Below, piece after piece: positions 1 through 6,750 of a DNA stretch of 9,186 bases. The stretch comes from a bacterium (GTDB taxonomy: Bacteria > Bacillota > Clostridia > Oscillospirales > Acutalibacteraceae), in contig JAHKXX010000321.1 of assembly GCA_020627425.1 (NCBI GenBank), positions 1-9,186 on the forward strand. The letters run 5' to 3'. The notes under the pieces are model-generated. The model was not told the DNA's origin, ran no database searches, and was given only the letters and a program-made list of their open reading frames with translations. How positions within the stretch are numbered: the first letter of the stretch is position 1; every line of letters starts with the position of its first letter. A program made the translations under genes and the position numbers.

Positions 1-284
1 AGGATACAAAATCAACTATAGTGCTTGCAGGATCAAAGGCTATGTTTACAAAGCCGTATCTCGGATCCAATTACAGCAACAGCACATACATATTCGATAT
101 GCTGGCAACTCTTAACGGCAGAAGTACGGATATGGTAAAGGTTAGCGAAAAGGTAATATCTGAATACGACCTTTCTATAAGCCAGAATGTCGCTATGTCC
201 CTGGGAGTAGTGGTGTTTGCAATTCTGCCGTTGCTGATACTCGGTACGGGTCTTGTAATGCATATAGTACGCAGAAACAGATAA
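1..284 (+). CDS. GldG-family ABC transporter auxiliary protein, C-terminal fragment
   Basis: The reading frame is open from the left edge, so only about 93 C-terminal residues are visible. They match the end of GldG/ABC_transp_aux-type proteins: a short stretch (LAGSKAMF) resembling the last beta strand of the extracytoplasmic domain, an Asn/Ser-rich turn (GSNYSNSTY), the segment FDMLATLNGR corresponding to the usual 'N..NWLAGR' region, then a single hydrophobic membrane helix of about 22 residues and a short basic tail (RRNR) that predicts a cytoplasmic C-terminus. Known members pair with an ABC-2 permease and an ATPase, which would lie to the left of this window. The next gene, a DUF4340-like protein, starts 15 bases after the stop, an arrangement commonly seen for this transporter type. 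The exact substrate is unknown. The assignment is by pattern and gene context. Confidence 0.75.
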   Translation, partial: DTKSTIVLAGSKAMFTKPYLGSNYSNSTYIFDMLATLNGRSTDMVKVSEKVISEYDLSISQNVAMSLGVVVFAILPLLILGTGLVMHIVRRNR

Positions 285-299
285 GAGAGGGTGAGTGTG

Positions 300-1913
300 T
301 TGAAGAAAAACACAAAGGTCATAGTTGCCGCGCTCGGCTCTGTTGCAATTCTCGGAGCCGCTCTTGTAGTTGTGCTTTCGCTGCCTTCCGAGGAAGCAAA
401 GATAAACGAAACAAGTGTAGGCGAATCTATACTGCTATATGATAAGACCTCTCTTGATGTAGAAGAGATAACCGTAAAAAATGAATACGGAGAGTATCAG
501 CTTTTGGGTTATACCTATACGGATTCGGATATAACCGACAGCTCCGCTGATACAAGCTATATCGAAGAGGAATCATCAAAAACCGAGTCTTCAGAGCGCT
601 CGGAGATAAATGATTACAAGACGCTGGCCAGCACTCCCGACGAGGTGGAAATGATTTACACCATGCAGGAGTATGAGAATGAAGAACTGTCAAAGGAGAT
701 GACGGACCTTCTCGTTCGTGAATGTAATTATATGGCAGCGACCCAGATAGTGGATAAAAGCGGTAAAAAATTTGACGAGTACGGACTAAAGACGCCGCGG
801 GCGACCGTTATGGCAGTGTTCAGTGACGGATCAACCACGACCTTATACATAGGCAACGATGCCCCCGATAATAAGGGCGTTTACCTTAGAATCAAGGACA
901 ACAACTATGTTTATCTGGTACAGTCCACTATGGTTGACGTGTTTCTGCTGGACAAGCTGCAGATGTTTGACAGTAATATAACAGGATCCTTCAATACTGA
1001 CTATAAGATCAAAAAAATATCCCTCAGCGGAGAATTGTATGACAAGGATATAATTATTTCCGATGAGCAGAATAAGATCAATTTCTGTACCTATATTATG
1101 ACCTCGCCGCAGAGAGAAAACTGCGATAACGCAAGCGTTGAAAGCTTCGGTACATCTCTGTACGGTATCACTGCGGACAGTGTATCGGCAGTACAGGCAG
1201 ATAAGGATACCCTGAAAAAATACGGGCTTGACTCACCGTATATGATCGTCAGTGCCGAAGCCGGCGACAACACAAGCGTAAAGATTCTGGCTTCAAAGGC
1301 GGACAAGGACGGAAACTGCTATATTATGCGAAGCGGCTCTACTATAATCTGCCGCACGGCAGTGTCTGCTCTGGCGTGGTATGAGGCAGAAAAAAAGGAC
1401 TTTCTCGCAAAGGAAATAATCAATCCGTATATGGACAGCGTTTACGGTATGTCTGTCAAAACAAAGGATATAAGCAGCTCCTACAGTATAAATCATGAAA
1501 CCGTTATAAATGACAAGTACGAGGAAACCGTAAAAACAACAGCTTCTCTGGACGGCAGAAATATTTCAATGCGAAACGTTACAAACTTTATTGAAAACGT
1601 AAAGGGAATAGCAAGATATAACACAGAGCCGCCTGCATCTGTTGATGGCTGTGAGCTTTTGCTCGAGGTATCGTTTATGTTTGATGTCGACGGAAAAAGA
1701 TCCGCCGATACACTACAGGTCTATCTTGACGGCAAGGGTCAGGCAATAGCCGTATTAAACGGAAACATAGAGGGCTATACTCCTGCCCGGTATGCAAAAG
1801 AAACAGCCGCTCAGGCAAAACCGCTGTCAGATAACAAAGAGGAGATACCTTCTCTTGATTCAGAGGATGACTCCTCAGAGAGCTCAAATTCAGAGGAGTC
1901 GTCAGCTGCTTAG
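300..1913 (+). CDS. DUF4340-like membrane-anchored protein with two repeat units
   Basis: This protein of about 537 residues has an N-terminal basic stretch (KKNTK) and one hydrophobic helix (about residues 5-28), with no lipobox, so it is probably a signal anchor with the bulk outside the cell. Two DUF4340-like units are visible. One lies around residues 155-220 and begins at YGLKTPRATV, with LYIGNDAP and a 'vYL...YVYLV' strand pair. The second lies around 305-370 and begins at YGLDSPYMIV. Acidic/Ser-rich low-complexity stretches occupy about residues 80-105 and the last 30 residues. Start choice: the purine-rich AGAGG ends at 290, so GTG at 291 has no spacing; TTG at 300 (spacing 9) or GTG at 297 (spacing 6) fit better. 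It follows the GldG-like gene by 15 bases and is likely its operon partner in an ABC-type system. The molecular function of DUF4340 is not established. Confidence 0.75.
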   Translation: MKKNTKVIVAALGSVAILGAALVVVLSLPSEEAKINETSVGESILLYDKTSLDVEEITVKNEYGEYQLLGYTYTDSDITDSSADTSYIEEESSKTESSERSEINDYKTLASTPDEVEMIYTMQEYENEELSKEMTDLLVRECNYMAATQIVDKSGKKFDEYGLKTPRATVMAVFSDGSTTTLYIGNDAPDNKGVYLRIKDNNYVYLVQSTMVDVFLLDKLQMFDSNITGSFNTDYKIKKISLSGELYDKDIIISDEQNKINFCTYIMTSPQRENCDNASVESFGTSLYGITADSVSAVQADKDTLKKYGLDSPYMIVSAEAGDNTSVKILASKADKDGNCYIMRSGSTIICRTAVSALAWYEAEKKDFLAKEIINPYMDSVYGMSVKTKDISSSYSINHETVINDKYEETVKTTASLDGRNISMRNVTNFIENVKGIARYNTEPPASVDGCELLLEVSFMFDVDGKRSADTLQVYLDGKGQAIAVLNGNIEGYTPARYAKETAAQAKPLSDNKEEIPSLDSEDDSSESSNSEESSAA

Positions 1914-1966
1914 GGACTGTGAAGAAATTAAAGTTATTGATGAACAGTTCCTTAATATCTGGTGCC

Positions 1967-2012
1967 AAAAAAATACGCCGACTGCTTTATAGGGCAGAAG
2001 GCGTATTTTTTT
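1967..2012. terminator. Bidirectional intrinsic terminator between convergent genes
   Basis: There is a perfect 13-bp inverted repeat: seven A plus TACGCC (1967-1979) pairs with GGCGTA plus seven T (2000-2012). An additional inner CTGC/GCAG pairing lies at 1982-1985 and 1994-1997. The A-tract and T-tract flank a GC core, so the element can work in both directions. It would end the GldG/DUF4340 operon from the left and the CNNM gene from the right. The minus-strand stop codon (2011-2013) overlaps its edge. Confidence 0.9.
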
Positions 2013-3363
2013 ATTTGCTCTTATGGTTTTTTACTATAAGTATCTTGACTATTCTGCGGTTATCGGATTCCACAACAGTAAATCGTGTTCCGTCTATCAT
2101 AATTGACGGATGCTCGCCGTGCTTTGGTATATGTCCCATTCTGTCAAGCATAAGACCTGCTGCGGTGTCGCTTTCCTCATTGTCAAAATCAATTCCGGTA
2201 AGCTCGCTTATCTCATCAAGTGAGGCTGACCCGTCTACAGAAAAGCTGTAATCGCTTACTTTTCTTATCTCCTCGTCCTCGTTGTCATATTCATCCTGAA
2301 TGTTTCCGAGTATGGATTCTATCAGATCCTCCATAGTAACTATTCCGCAGGTGCCGCCGTATTCATCTACTATAACGGCTATCTGTGTTTTGTTTGAGGT
2401 CATCAGCTTGAACATTTCGCTGCATCGCTTTGATTCAGGCACGAACACAGCATCGTGCAGCAGCTTTTCGCTGATACGCTCTGTAGGAGCGTTCGTGCTT
2501 ACGAATTGTAAAAGGTCTTTTACATAGATTATACCCTTTATATCGTCAATATCCTCATGATATACCGGTATTCTGGACTTTCCGCTTTCAAGAGCCTTTG
2601 CAGCGAGATCTGTCACCGAAATATTATCTCTTACCGCTACAACGTCCTTCCGGTGGGTCATGATCTCTCCTACGGTAGTATCGTCAAAGTCAAAAACATT
2701 TTCTATCATGCTTTTTGTGTTTTCTTCTATAGAACCGTTTTCTTCGCCCTCATCCACCATCATCAGAATTTTTTCTTCAGTCAGGTTTTTGGTGCTTTTA
2801 CTTGTATTATGTCCGAAAATACGGAGAATAATATTAGTAAATACAGTACAGACAGTTACTATCGGCTTTAGCAAAGCGCACAGTAGCCGGAACATGCGGC
2901 TTAACTTTAGTAGTTTTTTATCCGGTTCGTCGGCGGCTGATTTTTCCGGGACAAGCCGGCAAAGCGTAACTATTAAGATCAGATCCAGCAGAAAAATAAT
3001 CGTAACGGCTACAGCATAGCAAAGGTTTCTGTGGGAGATCAGATCATCAAGCAGTCCATTCAGCGGCTGTGTATAAGTAAGTATCGACAGTATCACTATC
3101 ACTATGGCGTTAAAGCAAAAGCCCGTCAGGGCAGCCCTTGAATATTCTGCGGAGTTGTTTTTTATTTTTACGGCAAGCTCAGTGCTTTTTTTATTGTCAG
3201 ACTCAAGACTCTTTAATACGGATAAACCGGATGTATTCAGTAAATATCCGCACAGAGAAAAAAACGAGCAAAGAATGATCAGCATTATAATAACTACAGT
3301 AGCTATTGCTATGCCCACAGGTGTAGAGAAAAAATACAAGGTCGCGTCAGGATCACCCGGCAT
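2011..3363 (-). CDS. CNNM/CorC (HlyC-type) membrane protein with CBS pair
   Basis: The protein has about 450 residues in the standard hemolysin-C/CorC order. The N-terminal DUF21/CNNM-like membrane domain has four hydrophobic segments (about 15-38, 82-98, 113-136, 160-183). The conserved link EGEENGSIEENTKSMI (about 205-220) follows, then a tandem CBS module (about 232-355, with VGEIMTHR, SRIPVY, VKDLL, VDEYGGTCGIVTMEDL). A C-terminal CorC_HlyC domain lies at about 368-446 and contains DTAAGLMLDRMGHIP. CNNM/CorC proteins are linked to Mg2+ (and Na+/Co2+) transport, with nucleotide sensing by the CBS pair. Start choice: ATG at 3363 has AAGGGGTG at 3380-3373 with 9 bases of spacing. An upstream in-frame GTG at 3411 has no comparable site and would add 16 residues. 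The membrane domain is divergent: the first helix lacks the usual Ser-Glu-Thr-Ala-like motif. Monocistronic, with a long leader and a promoter upstream. Confidence 0.88.
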   Translation of the reverse strand: MPGDPDATLYFFSTPVGIAIATVVIIMLIILCSFFSLCGYLLNTSGLSVLKSLESDNKKSTELAVKIKNNSAEYSRAALTGFCFNAIVIVILSILTYTQPLNGLLDDLISHRNLCYAVAVTIIFLLDLILIVTLCRLVPEKSAADEPDKKLLKLSRMFRLLCALLKPIVTVCTVFTNIILRIFGHNTSKSTKNLTEEKILMMVDEGEENGSIEENTKSMIENVFDFDDTTVGEIMTHRKDVVAVRDNISVTDLAAKALESGKSRIPVYHEDIDDIKGIIYVKDLLQFVSTNAPTERISEKLLHDAVFVPESKRCSEMFKLMTSNKTQIAVIVDEYGGTCGIVTMEDLIESILGNIQDEYDNEDEEIRKVSDYSFSVDGSASLDEISELTGIDFDNEESDTAAGLMLDRMGHIPKHGEHPSIMIDGTRFTVVESDNRRIVKILIVKNHKSK

Positions 3364-3584
3364 AAATATATGCACCCCTTTTGAAGTAATAGTATTAAGA
3401 TAACACCGCACAAAGCCTTGTTAACAGCTACCGCGGCGATATCTGTGTGCTTTGTTGATCTGGTCTAGAAAATGTTTTTTTCGTGGTAAAAACAAGCAAC
3501 GCCTGCCTGTTGATAAAAGCTTTGCTTTAAATAAGCAAAGGCTATATGGCTCCCGTCTACTAAGACTCGGGGGACATACTTTGT
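3364..3584 (-). promoter_or_regulatory. Long structured 5' leader of the CNNM/CorC gene, possible cis-regulatory RNA
   Basis: About 220 untranslated bases separate the predicted transcription start (about 3584) from the chosen ATG. Near the 5' end, CAAAG (3583-3579) plus TATG can pair with CATA (3548-3545) and CTTTG (3540-3536), enclosing a CCC-GA-GTCT / AGAC-GGG hairpin (3571-3552). The same CTTTG is the left arm of a competing hairpin, CTTTGCTT / AAGCAAAG (3540-3533 and 3527-3520, loop ATTTA), which is followed by CTTTT. Further on, an A/T hairpin TGTTTTT / AAAAACA lies near 3494-3473, and ACAAAGC (3455-3449) can pair with GCTTTGT (3416-3410), some 30 bases ahead of the ribosome site. I recognise no named riboswitch class. 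The structure is read by eye, with no folding run or alignment. Confidence 0.4.
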
Positions 3585-3590
3585 GTTTAT

Positions 3591-3619
3591 ATAATAGTAG
3601 AAAAAAGGGATTCTGTCAA
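3591..3619 (-). promoter_or_regulatory. Sigma-A promoter for the CNNM/CorC gene
   Basis: Reading the minus strand, a consensus TTGACA -35 box (3619-3614) is separated by 17 bases from TATTAT (3596-3591). Transcription should begin near 3584, which gives the gene at 3363 a leader of roughly 220 bases. No other minus-strand gene lies between. Confidence 0.75.
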
Positions 3620-3733
3620 TAATCTGACTTGTAATAGTCGATAAAAATAATTTATGAGAAATGTATTGTGACATATTTTTTATTATTTTAAGTATATATT
3701 ATAGGTGGATGATTGGTTGAAGGAGGTAACAAT
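3620..3733 (+). promoter_or_regulatory. AT-rich upstream region of the M14 peptidase gene
   Basis: This stretch is strongly AT-rich and should carry the divergent promoter for the gene at 3734. The best -10-like strings are TATATT (3695-3700) and TATTAT (3697-3702), but neither has a good -35 at 16-18 bases. A weak alternative is CTGACT (3624-3629) with TAATTT (3648-3653) at 18 bases. The ribosome site AAGGAGGT (3720-3727) is near perfect, with 6 bases to the ATG at 3734, and this decides the start over an in-frame TTG at 3713. No other feature is seen here. Confidence 0.4.
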
Positions 3734-4639
3734 ATGCTTTGCAGTGAGATGATGTACAAAAAAGCGGACAGAAAAACCAGAGAAGCGTTAATAGGAAACC
3801 TGCTTATGGACTATGGTTTTTTATCAAGAGATACTATAGGGGAGAGTAGGTGCTCCCGTCCTATTGACCTTTTGTGCATAGGCAACAGAAAAAACCAGGT
3901 ACTTTTTACCGGTGCATATCACGGAATGGAGTGGATAACCTCCCTGCTGCTGCTCAGATTTGTTGATGAGCTGTGCTATTCCGTGATCACGGGCAGAAGT
4001 ATGTGCGGAGTAAAAATGGGAAGTATTCTGAACAGACGAGGTATAGCGATAATCCCGTGCGTAAACCCGGACGGAGTAGAGATACAGATAAACGGTGCGG
4101 ACAGCGCAGGTGATTACAGAGATGTTGTTATAAACGCGTGTAAGGGCAATACATCAGTCTGGCAGTCAAATGCGGCAGGAGTAGATATTAACCACAATTT
4201 TTCCGCAAACTGGGAACAACTGCACAGGCTTGAAAATAAAAACGGGATAACCTGCGCATCACCGACGCGCTTTGGCGGTGAGTATCCCGAAAGCGAGCCG
4301 GAAAGCCGTACAGTTGCATCATATTGCCGTACCGGACATATAGCACACGCCATAGCCCTGCACAGTCAGGGAGAGGAGATATACTGGAGCTTTGGTGATT
4401 ATAATGATGATGAGGCATATAAAATGGCAAGAATTATGTCCTGCTCAAGCGGGTATAAAGTATCCGATACAAACGGACTGGCATACGGAGGCGGCTTTAA
4501 GGACTGGTTTGAGGAGCATTTCAAGCGTCCTGCCTTTACGGTAGAGGTAGGAAAGGGCAGAAACCCGCTGCCGGTGTCACAGCTTGACAGTATATATGAA
4601 AAAATACGCGAAATGCTTGTTTTAGCAGTTGTTTTATAA
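3734..4639 (+). CDS. M14 (M14C-like) zinc metallopeptidase, cytoplasmic
   Basis: The protein has 301 residues. Zinc ligands are visible as HGME (His63, Glu66) and His210 in ALHSQGEE. The general base is Glu271 in FTVEVGKG. Other family marks are NPDG (111-114) and the stretch WQSNAAGVDINHNFSANW (143-160). In classical carboxypeptidases the positions of Arg127 and Arg145 (pancreatic numbering) are arginines; here they appear to be Gln144 and His154. Together with the W..N..GVD.N.NF..W pattern, this suggests M14C, gamma-D-glutamyl-L-diamino-acid endopeptidases that cut peptidoglycan peptides, rather than a C-terminal carboxypeptidase. There is no signal peptide, LysM domain or membrane helix, so it probably acts in the cytoplasm, perhaps on recycled muropeptides (inference). 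The start is set by AAGGAGGT at 3720-3727. It is transcribed divergently from the CNNM gene, and the lipoprotein operon downstream has its own promoter. Confidence 0.85.
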   Translation: MLCSEMMYKKADRKTREALIGNLLMDYGFLSRDTIGESRCSRPIDLLCIGNRKNQVLFTGAYHGMEWITSLLLLRFVDELCYSVITGRSMCGVKMGSILNRRGIAIIPCVNPDGVEIQINGADSAGDYRDVVINACKGNTSVWQSNAAGVDINHNFSANWEQLHRLENKNGITCASPTRFGGEYPESEPESRTVASYCRTGHIAHAIALHSQGEEIYWSFGDYNDDEAYKMARIMSCSSGYKVSDTNGLAYGGGFKDWFEEHFKRPAFTVEVGKGRNPLPVSQLDSIYEKIREMLVLAVVL

Positions 4640-4669
4640 AATTATTTGTTGATAAATACAATTATTTGT
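4640..4669 (+). repeat. Two 10-bp direct repeats over the lipoprotein promoter
   Basis: AATTATTTGT occurs at 4640-4649 and again at 4660-4669, exactly 20 bases apart, which is close to two helical turns. The first copy abuts the -35 box and the second lies in the spacer before the -10 box. This could be a regulator site, but AT-rich chance repetition is possible. Confidence 0.4.
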
Positions 4670-4677
4670 GGTATCAT
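4649..4677 (+). promoter_or_regulatory. Sigma-A promoter for the lipoprotein-AIM24 operon
   Basis: TTGATA (4649-4654) and TATCAT (4672-4677) are separated by 17 bases. Initiation near 4684 would give a leader of about 33 bases before the ATG at 4717. It lies just past the stop codon of the peptidase gene (4639), so the downstream operon can be expressed independently. Confidence 0.65.
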
Positions 4678-4716
4678 AGAAAAAGAAAAGTAAGTAATGT
4701 CAAAAGGAAGATATAT

Positions 4717-5445
4717 ATGAAAACCGGAAAAACAATAACGCTCATTGCCTTGCTGTGCGTTGCTTCTGTAACAGCGCTTGCTGCATGTAACCAAAATACC
4801 AAAACTACCTCAGCGTCAGAAACAGCAGACTCTTCTGTACAGACCGACAGCATATTTTCAGAGTCATCAATTCAGGGTGAAAGCACCCAAAATGAGTTTC
4901 ATAGCAGCGATCCTGAAACCACAGAGGTCAGTGGTAACACCGGTTCTTCTGTTCCGGAGATAAGCCTTGACAGTGACGGTACCTTTGTATACGACAGCAG
5001 TGTTGACGGCTATAATTATGACGACGAGTCCTACGAGGAGCATAACGACCACGAAAGCTCGGTCGATGATCCCGTATATGATTCGGCTTTCAAAAAAAAT
5101 TCCATTGATACGGCATATAATGAGGCTATAAAAGACGCTTCGGCCGAAAACGAAATGAGAGCTATCTGTCAGGAATATACCGGGAAGTGGAAAGCTCAGG
5201 TTGATGAAGCGTATAACGAGCTGCTGTCGCTTTCAGGCTCCTACGGTGAAAAGGCTGATGCTATTGTTAATGAGCAGAACGAATGGAGCGCTAACGCTGA
5301 CGCGGCTATACAGTCATTTTACACTGATGCGTCCGATTCCTTTGCTTTGCTTGAGGCGGATTCAAAGGTCTATAATTTCTACAGATCAAGAGCATATGAT
5401 CTGTATAAGCAGATATACGATCAGACAGGCAAAGTAGAGTTTTGA
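4717..5445 (+). CDS. Lipoprotein with LprI/DUF1311-like C-terminal domain
   Basis: The protein has 242 residues. A classic lipoprotein signal (basic MKTGK, hydrophobic core, lipobox LAAC) predicts lipidation at Cys24 and anchoring on the outer face of the membrane. Residues 25-125 form a low-complexity Ser/Thr then Asp/Glu/Tyr-rich linker, as expected for a spacer through the wall. Residues about 130-238 form a helical domain with W158KAQVDEAYNELLSL and NEQNEW190, reminiscent of the LprI/DUF1311 pattern (a Tyr-x-x-Leu helix, then a Gln-x-x-Trp helix); the resemblance is weak. Start choice: ATG 4717 has AAAGGAAG at 4703-4710 and the signal peptide starts here; a longer in-frame TTG start at 4666 lies inside the promoter. 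It is the first gene of a three-gene operon (23 bases to the next). The function is unknown. Confidence 0.8.
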   Translation: MKTGKTITLIALLCVASVTALAACNQNTKTTSASETADSSVQTDSIFSESSIQGESTQNEFHSSDPETTEVSGNTGSSVPEISLDSDGTFVYDSSVDGYNYDDESYEEHNDHESSVDDPVYDSAFKKNSIDTAYNEAIKDASAENEMRAICQEYTGKWKAQVDEAYNELLSLSGSYGEKADAIVNEQNEWSANADAAIQSFYTDASDSFALLEADSKVYNFYRSRAYDLYKQIYDQTGKVEF

Positions 5446-5468
5446 TTTTATATGAACGGAGATATTCT

Positions 5469-5966
5469 ATGAAGAAAACCGAACTGATCGCAAGGTCGTT
5501 GTCATCATTTATACTGGCACTGCTTATGTTTGTGCTTGCAGGCTGTTCGGCAGGCAGAGCCAAACAAAACGAGGAATACGTTTCAAACGTAAAACAGCTT
5601 GTGGATAATGCCGTTATGGCAACAAGAACTCTGAACGAACAGGAAAAAAGCTTTGACTATTCAGATGAAAAGCTATCAAAGGCATATCTGTCTACGCTCG
5701 ATACACTTGCAGGACTTTATGACCAGATACTGGAGCTGAACGCTACCGAGGACTTCAGGGATCTTGACAAAACGCTTGCCGACGAGTCTACTACTGCACT
5801 GTCGGATATTACCCAGATCAAAGCCCTTGCTTCCTATGCGTACGAGAAAAACGATCCTACACTGTATCAGAAGGATAACGGCAGGCTTATGAACGACTAT
5901 AAAACGCACTATGAAAAAATAAAGGAATTGTCTTCAGAGATCCAAACGCGGTGGAGAAACGCGTAA
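5469..5966 (+). CDS. Small helical lipoprotein of unknown function
   Basis: The protein has 165 residues. MKKTELIARS, a hydrophobic core and the lipobox LAGC predict lipidation at Cys26. The mature part appears wholly alpha-helical, with heptad-like runs (YVSNVKQLVDNAV, LSTLDTLAGLYDQIL, HYEKIKELSSEIQTRW) and no cysteine or obvious catalytic motif, so it is more likely structural or a binding protein than an enzyme. Start choice: ATG 5469 has GGAG at 5458-5461 with 7 bases of spacing; the in-frame TTG at 5442 overlaps the previous stop and lacks a site. It lies 23 bases after the first lipoprotein and 29 before the AIM24-type gene. It does not resemble its lipoprotein neighbour in sequence. 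I do not recognise the family. Confidence 0.8.
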   Translation: MKKTELIARSLSSFILALLMFVLAGCSAGRAKQNEEYVSNVKQLVDNAVMATRTLNEQEKSFDYSDEKLSKAYLSTLDTLAGLYDQILELNATEDFRDLDKTLADESTTALSDITQIKALASYAYEKNDPTLYQKDNGRLMNDYKTHYEKIKELSSEIQTRWRNA

Positions 5967-5995
5967 AAATATTATTATTAAGGATGTGTTGAAAA

Positions 5996-6673
5996 ATGAA
6001 GTATGAAATCAAAGGTACTCCTTTTCCGGTGGTTGATATTCTGCTGGATGCCAACGAAAGCGTTAACTGTCAGCAGGGCGCTATGGCTTGGATGACGCCG
6101 AATATGCAGATGTCTACAAATGCAGGCGGCGGACTCGGAAAAATGTTCAGTCGCTCGTTCAGCGGTGAATCTATTTTCCAAAATATTTATACTGCTAAGA
6201 ACGGCCCCGGAGAGATAGCGTTTGCGTCCTCGACCCCGGGTAATATACTTCCCTTCGAGATAACTCAAAACAGGAACATAGTTGCCCAGAAGCACGCATA
6301 TCTTGCCTGCACACAGGGCGTGCAGATGAGCATATTCTTTAACAAGCGCTTCGGTACCGGCTTCTTTGGCGGTGAAGGCTTCATTATGCAGCTTTTCAGC
6401 GGTCAGGGAATGGCATTCCTCGAGTTTGACGGAAGTATAGTTGAATATCAGCTTGAACAGGGACAGTCTATGCTGGTCGACACAGGTTACCTTGCGGCTA
6501 TGGACTCCACCTGCTCTATATCAATAGAGTCAGTTGCCGGTTTAGGAAACAAGCTGTTCGGCGGTGAGGGCTTCTTCAATACCAAAGTAACAGGTCCCGG
6601 TCATGTGTGGCTCCAGACGATGCCTATCAACAATGTGGCAGGCTCTCTTCGTCCGTATATTACTACAGGCTGA
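5996..6673 (+). CDS. AIM24/TIGR00266-family protein
   Basis: This 225-residue protein is close to the family's usual bacterial size and shows its glycine-rich beta-repeat pattern. Three related blocks are visible: GGGLGKMFSRSFSGESIF through GPGEIAF (44-76), FFGGEGFIMQLFSGQGMAFLE (123-143), and LFGGEGFFNTKVTGPGHVWLQ (187-207). The family is known to adopt a fold related to TRAP (tryptophan RNA-binding attenuation protein) and is named after yeast AIM24, a mitochondrial protein. The bacterial role is undefined. There is no signal peptide or membrane helix, so it is cytoplasmic. The ribosome site AAGGATG (5980-5986) is 9 bases before ATG 5996. It is the last gene of the operon with two lipoproteins, followed by terminators, which suggests a shared but unknown envelope-related role. 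Confidence 0.85.
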   Translation: MKYEIKGTPFPVVDILLDANESVNCQQGAMAWMTPNMQMSTNAGGGLGKMFSRSFSGESIFQNIYTAKNGPGEIAFASSTPGNILPFEITQNRNIVAQKHAYLACTQGVQMSIFFNKRFGTGFFGGEGFIMQLFSGQGMAFLEFDGSIVEYQLEQGQSMLVDTGYLAAMDSTCSISIESVAGLGNKLFGGEGFFNTKVTGPGHVWLQTMPINNVAGSLRPYITTG

Positions 6674-6675
6674 TG

Positions 6676-6698
6676 AAAAAACGTGAACCTGCGTTTTT
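6676..6698 (+). terminator. Weak A/T hairpin after the AIM24-type gene
   Basis: AAAAACG and CGTTTTT form a 7-bp stem around an 8-base loop immediately after the stop codon. It has only two GC pairs, so termination would be inefficient. The stronger hairpin at 6751-6790 probably does most of the work. Confidence 0.4.
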
Positions 6699-6750
6699 GT
6701 TAGTTTTATCGGTAAAGTGACATAATGACGGATAATTAATCCATAATAAC

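Noticed and set aside
1914..1952. Imperfect inverted repeat GGACTGT / ACAGTTCC after the DUF4340-like gene
   Set aside because: It has a loop of over 20 bases, a bulge and no T-tract; the hairpin at 1967-2012 is a far better terminator.
1919..2251. A 110-residue plus-strand open frame running through the terminator
   Set aside because: It crosses the bidirectional terminator and lies antisense to the well-supported CorC_HlyC domain; it is a shadow frame.
2660..3019. Plus-strand open frames antisense to the CNNM membrane domain
   Set aside because: They are low-complexity shadows of the minus-strand gene without start signals.
3364..3584. Named riboswitches considered for the CNNM leader (M-box, yybP-ykoY manganese, NiCo, T-box)
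   Set aside because: The characteristic conserved strings of each class could not be found; GGGAGCCATATAG only superficially recalls part of the M-box.
3465..3674. A 69-residue minus-strand open frame upstream of the CNNM gene
   Set aside because: It spans the TTGACA/TATTAT promoter and the structured leader, has no ribosome site before its ATG, and shows no protein-like pattern.
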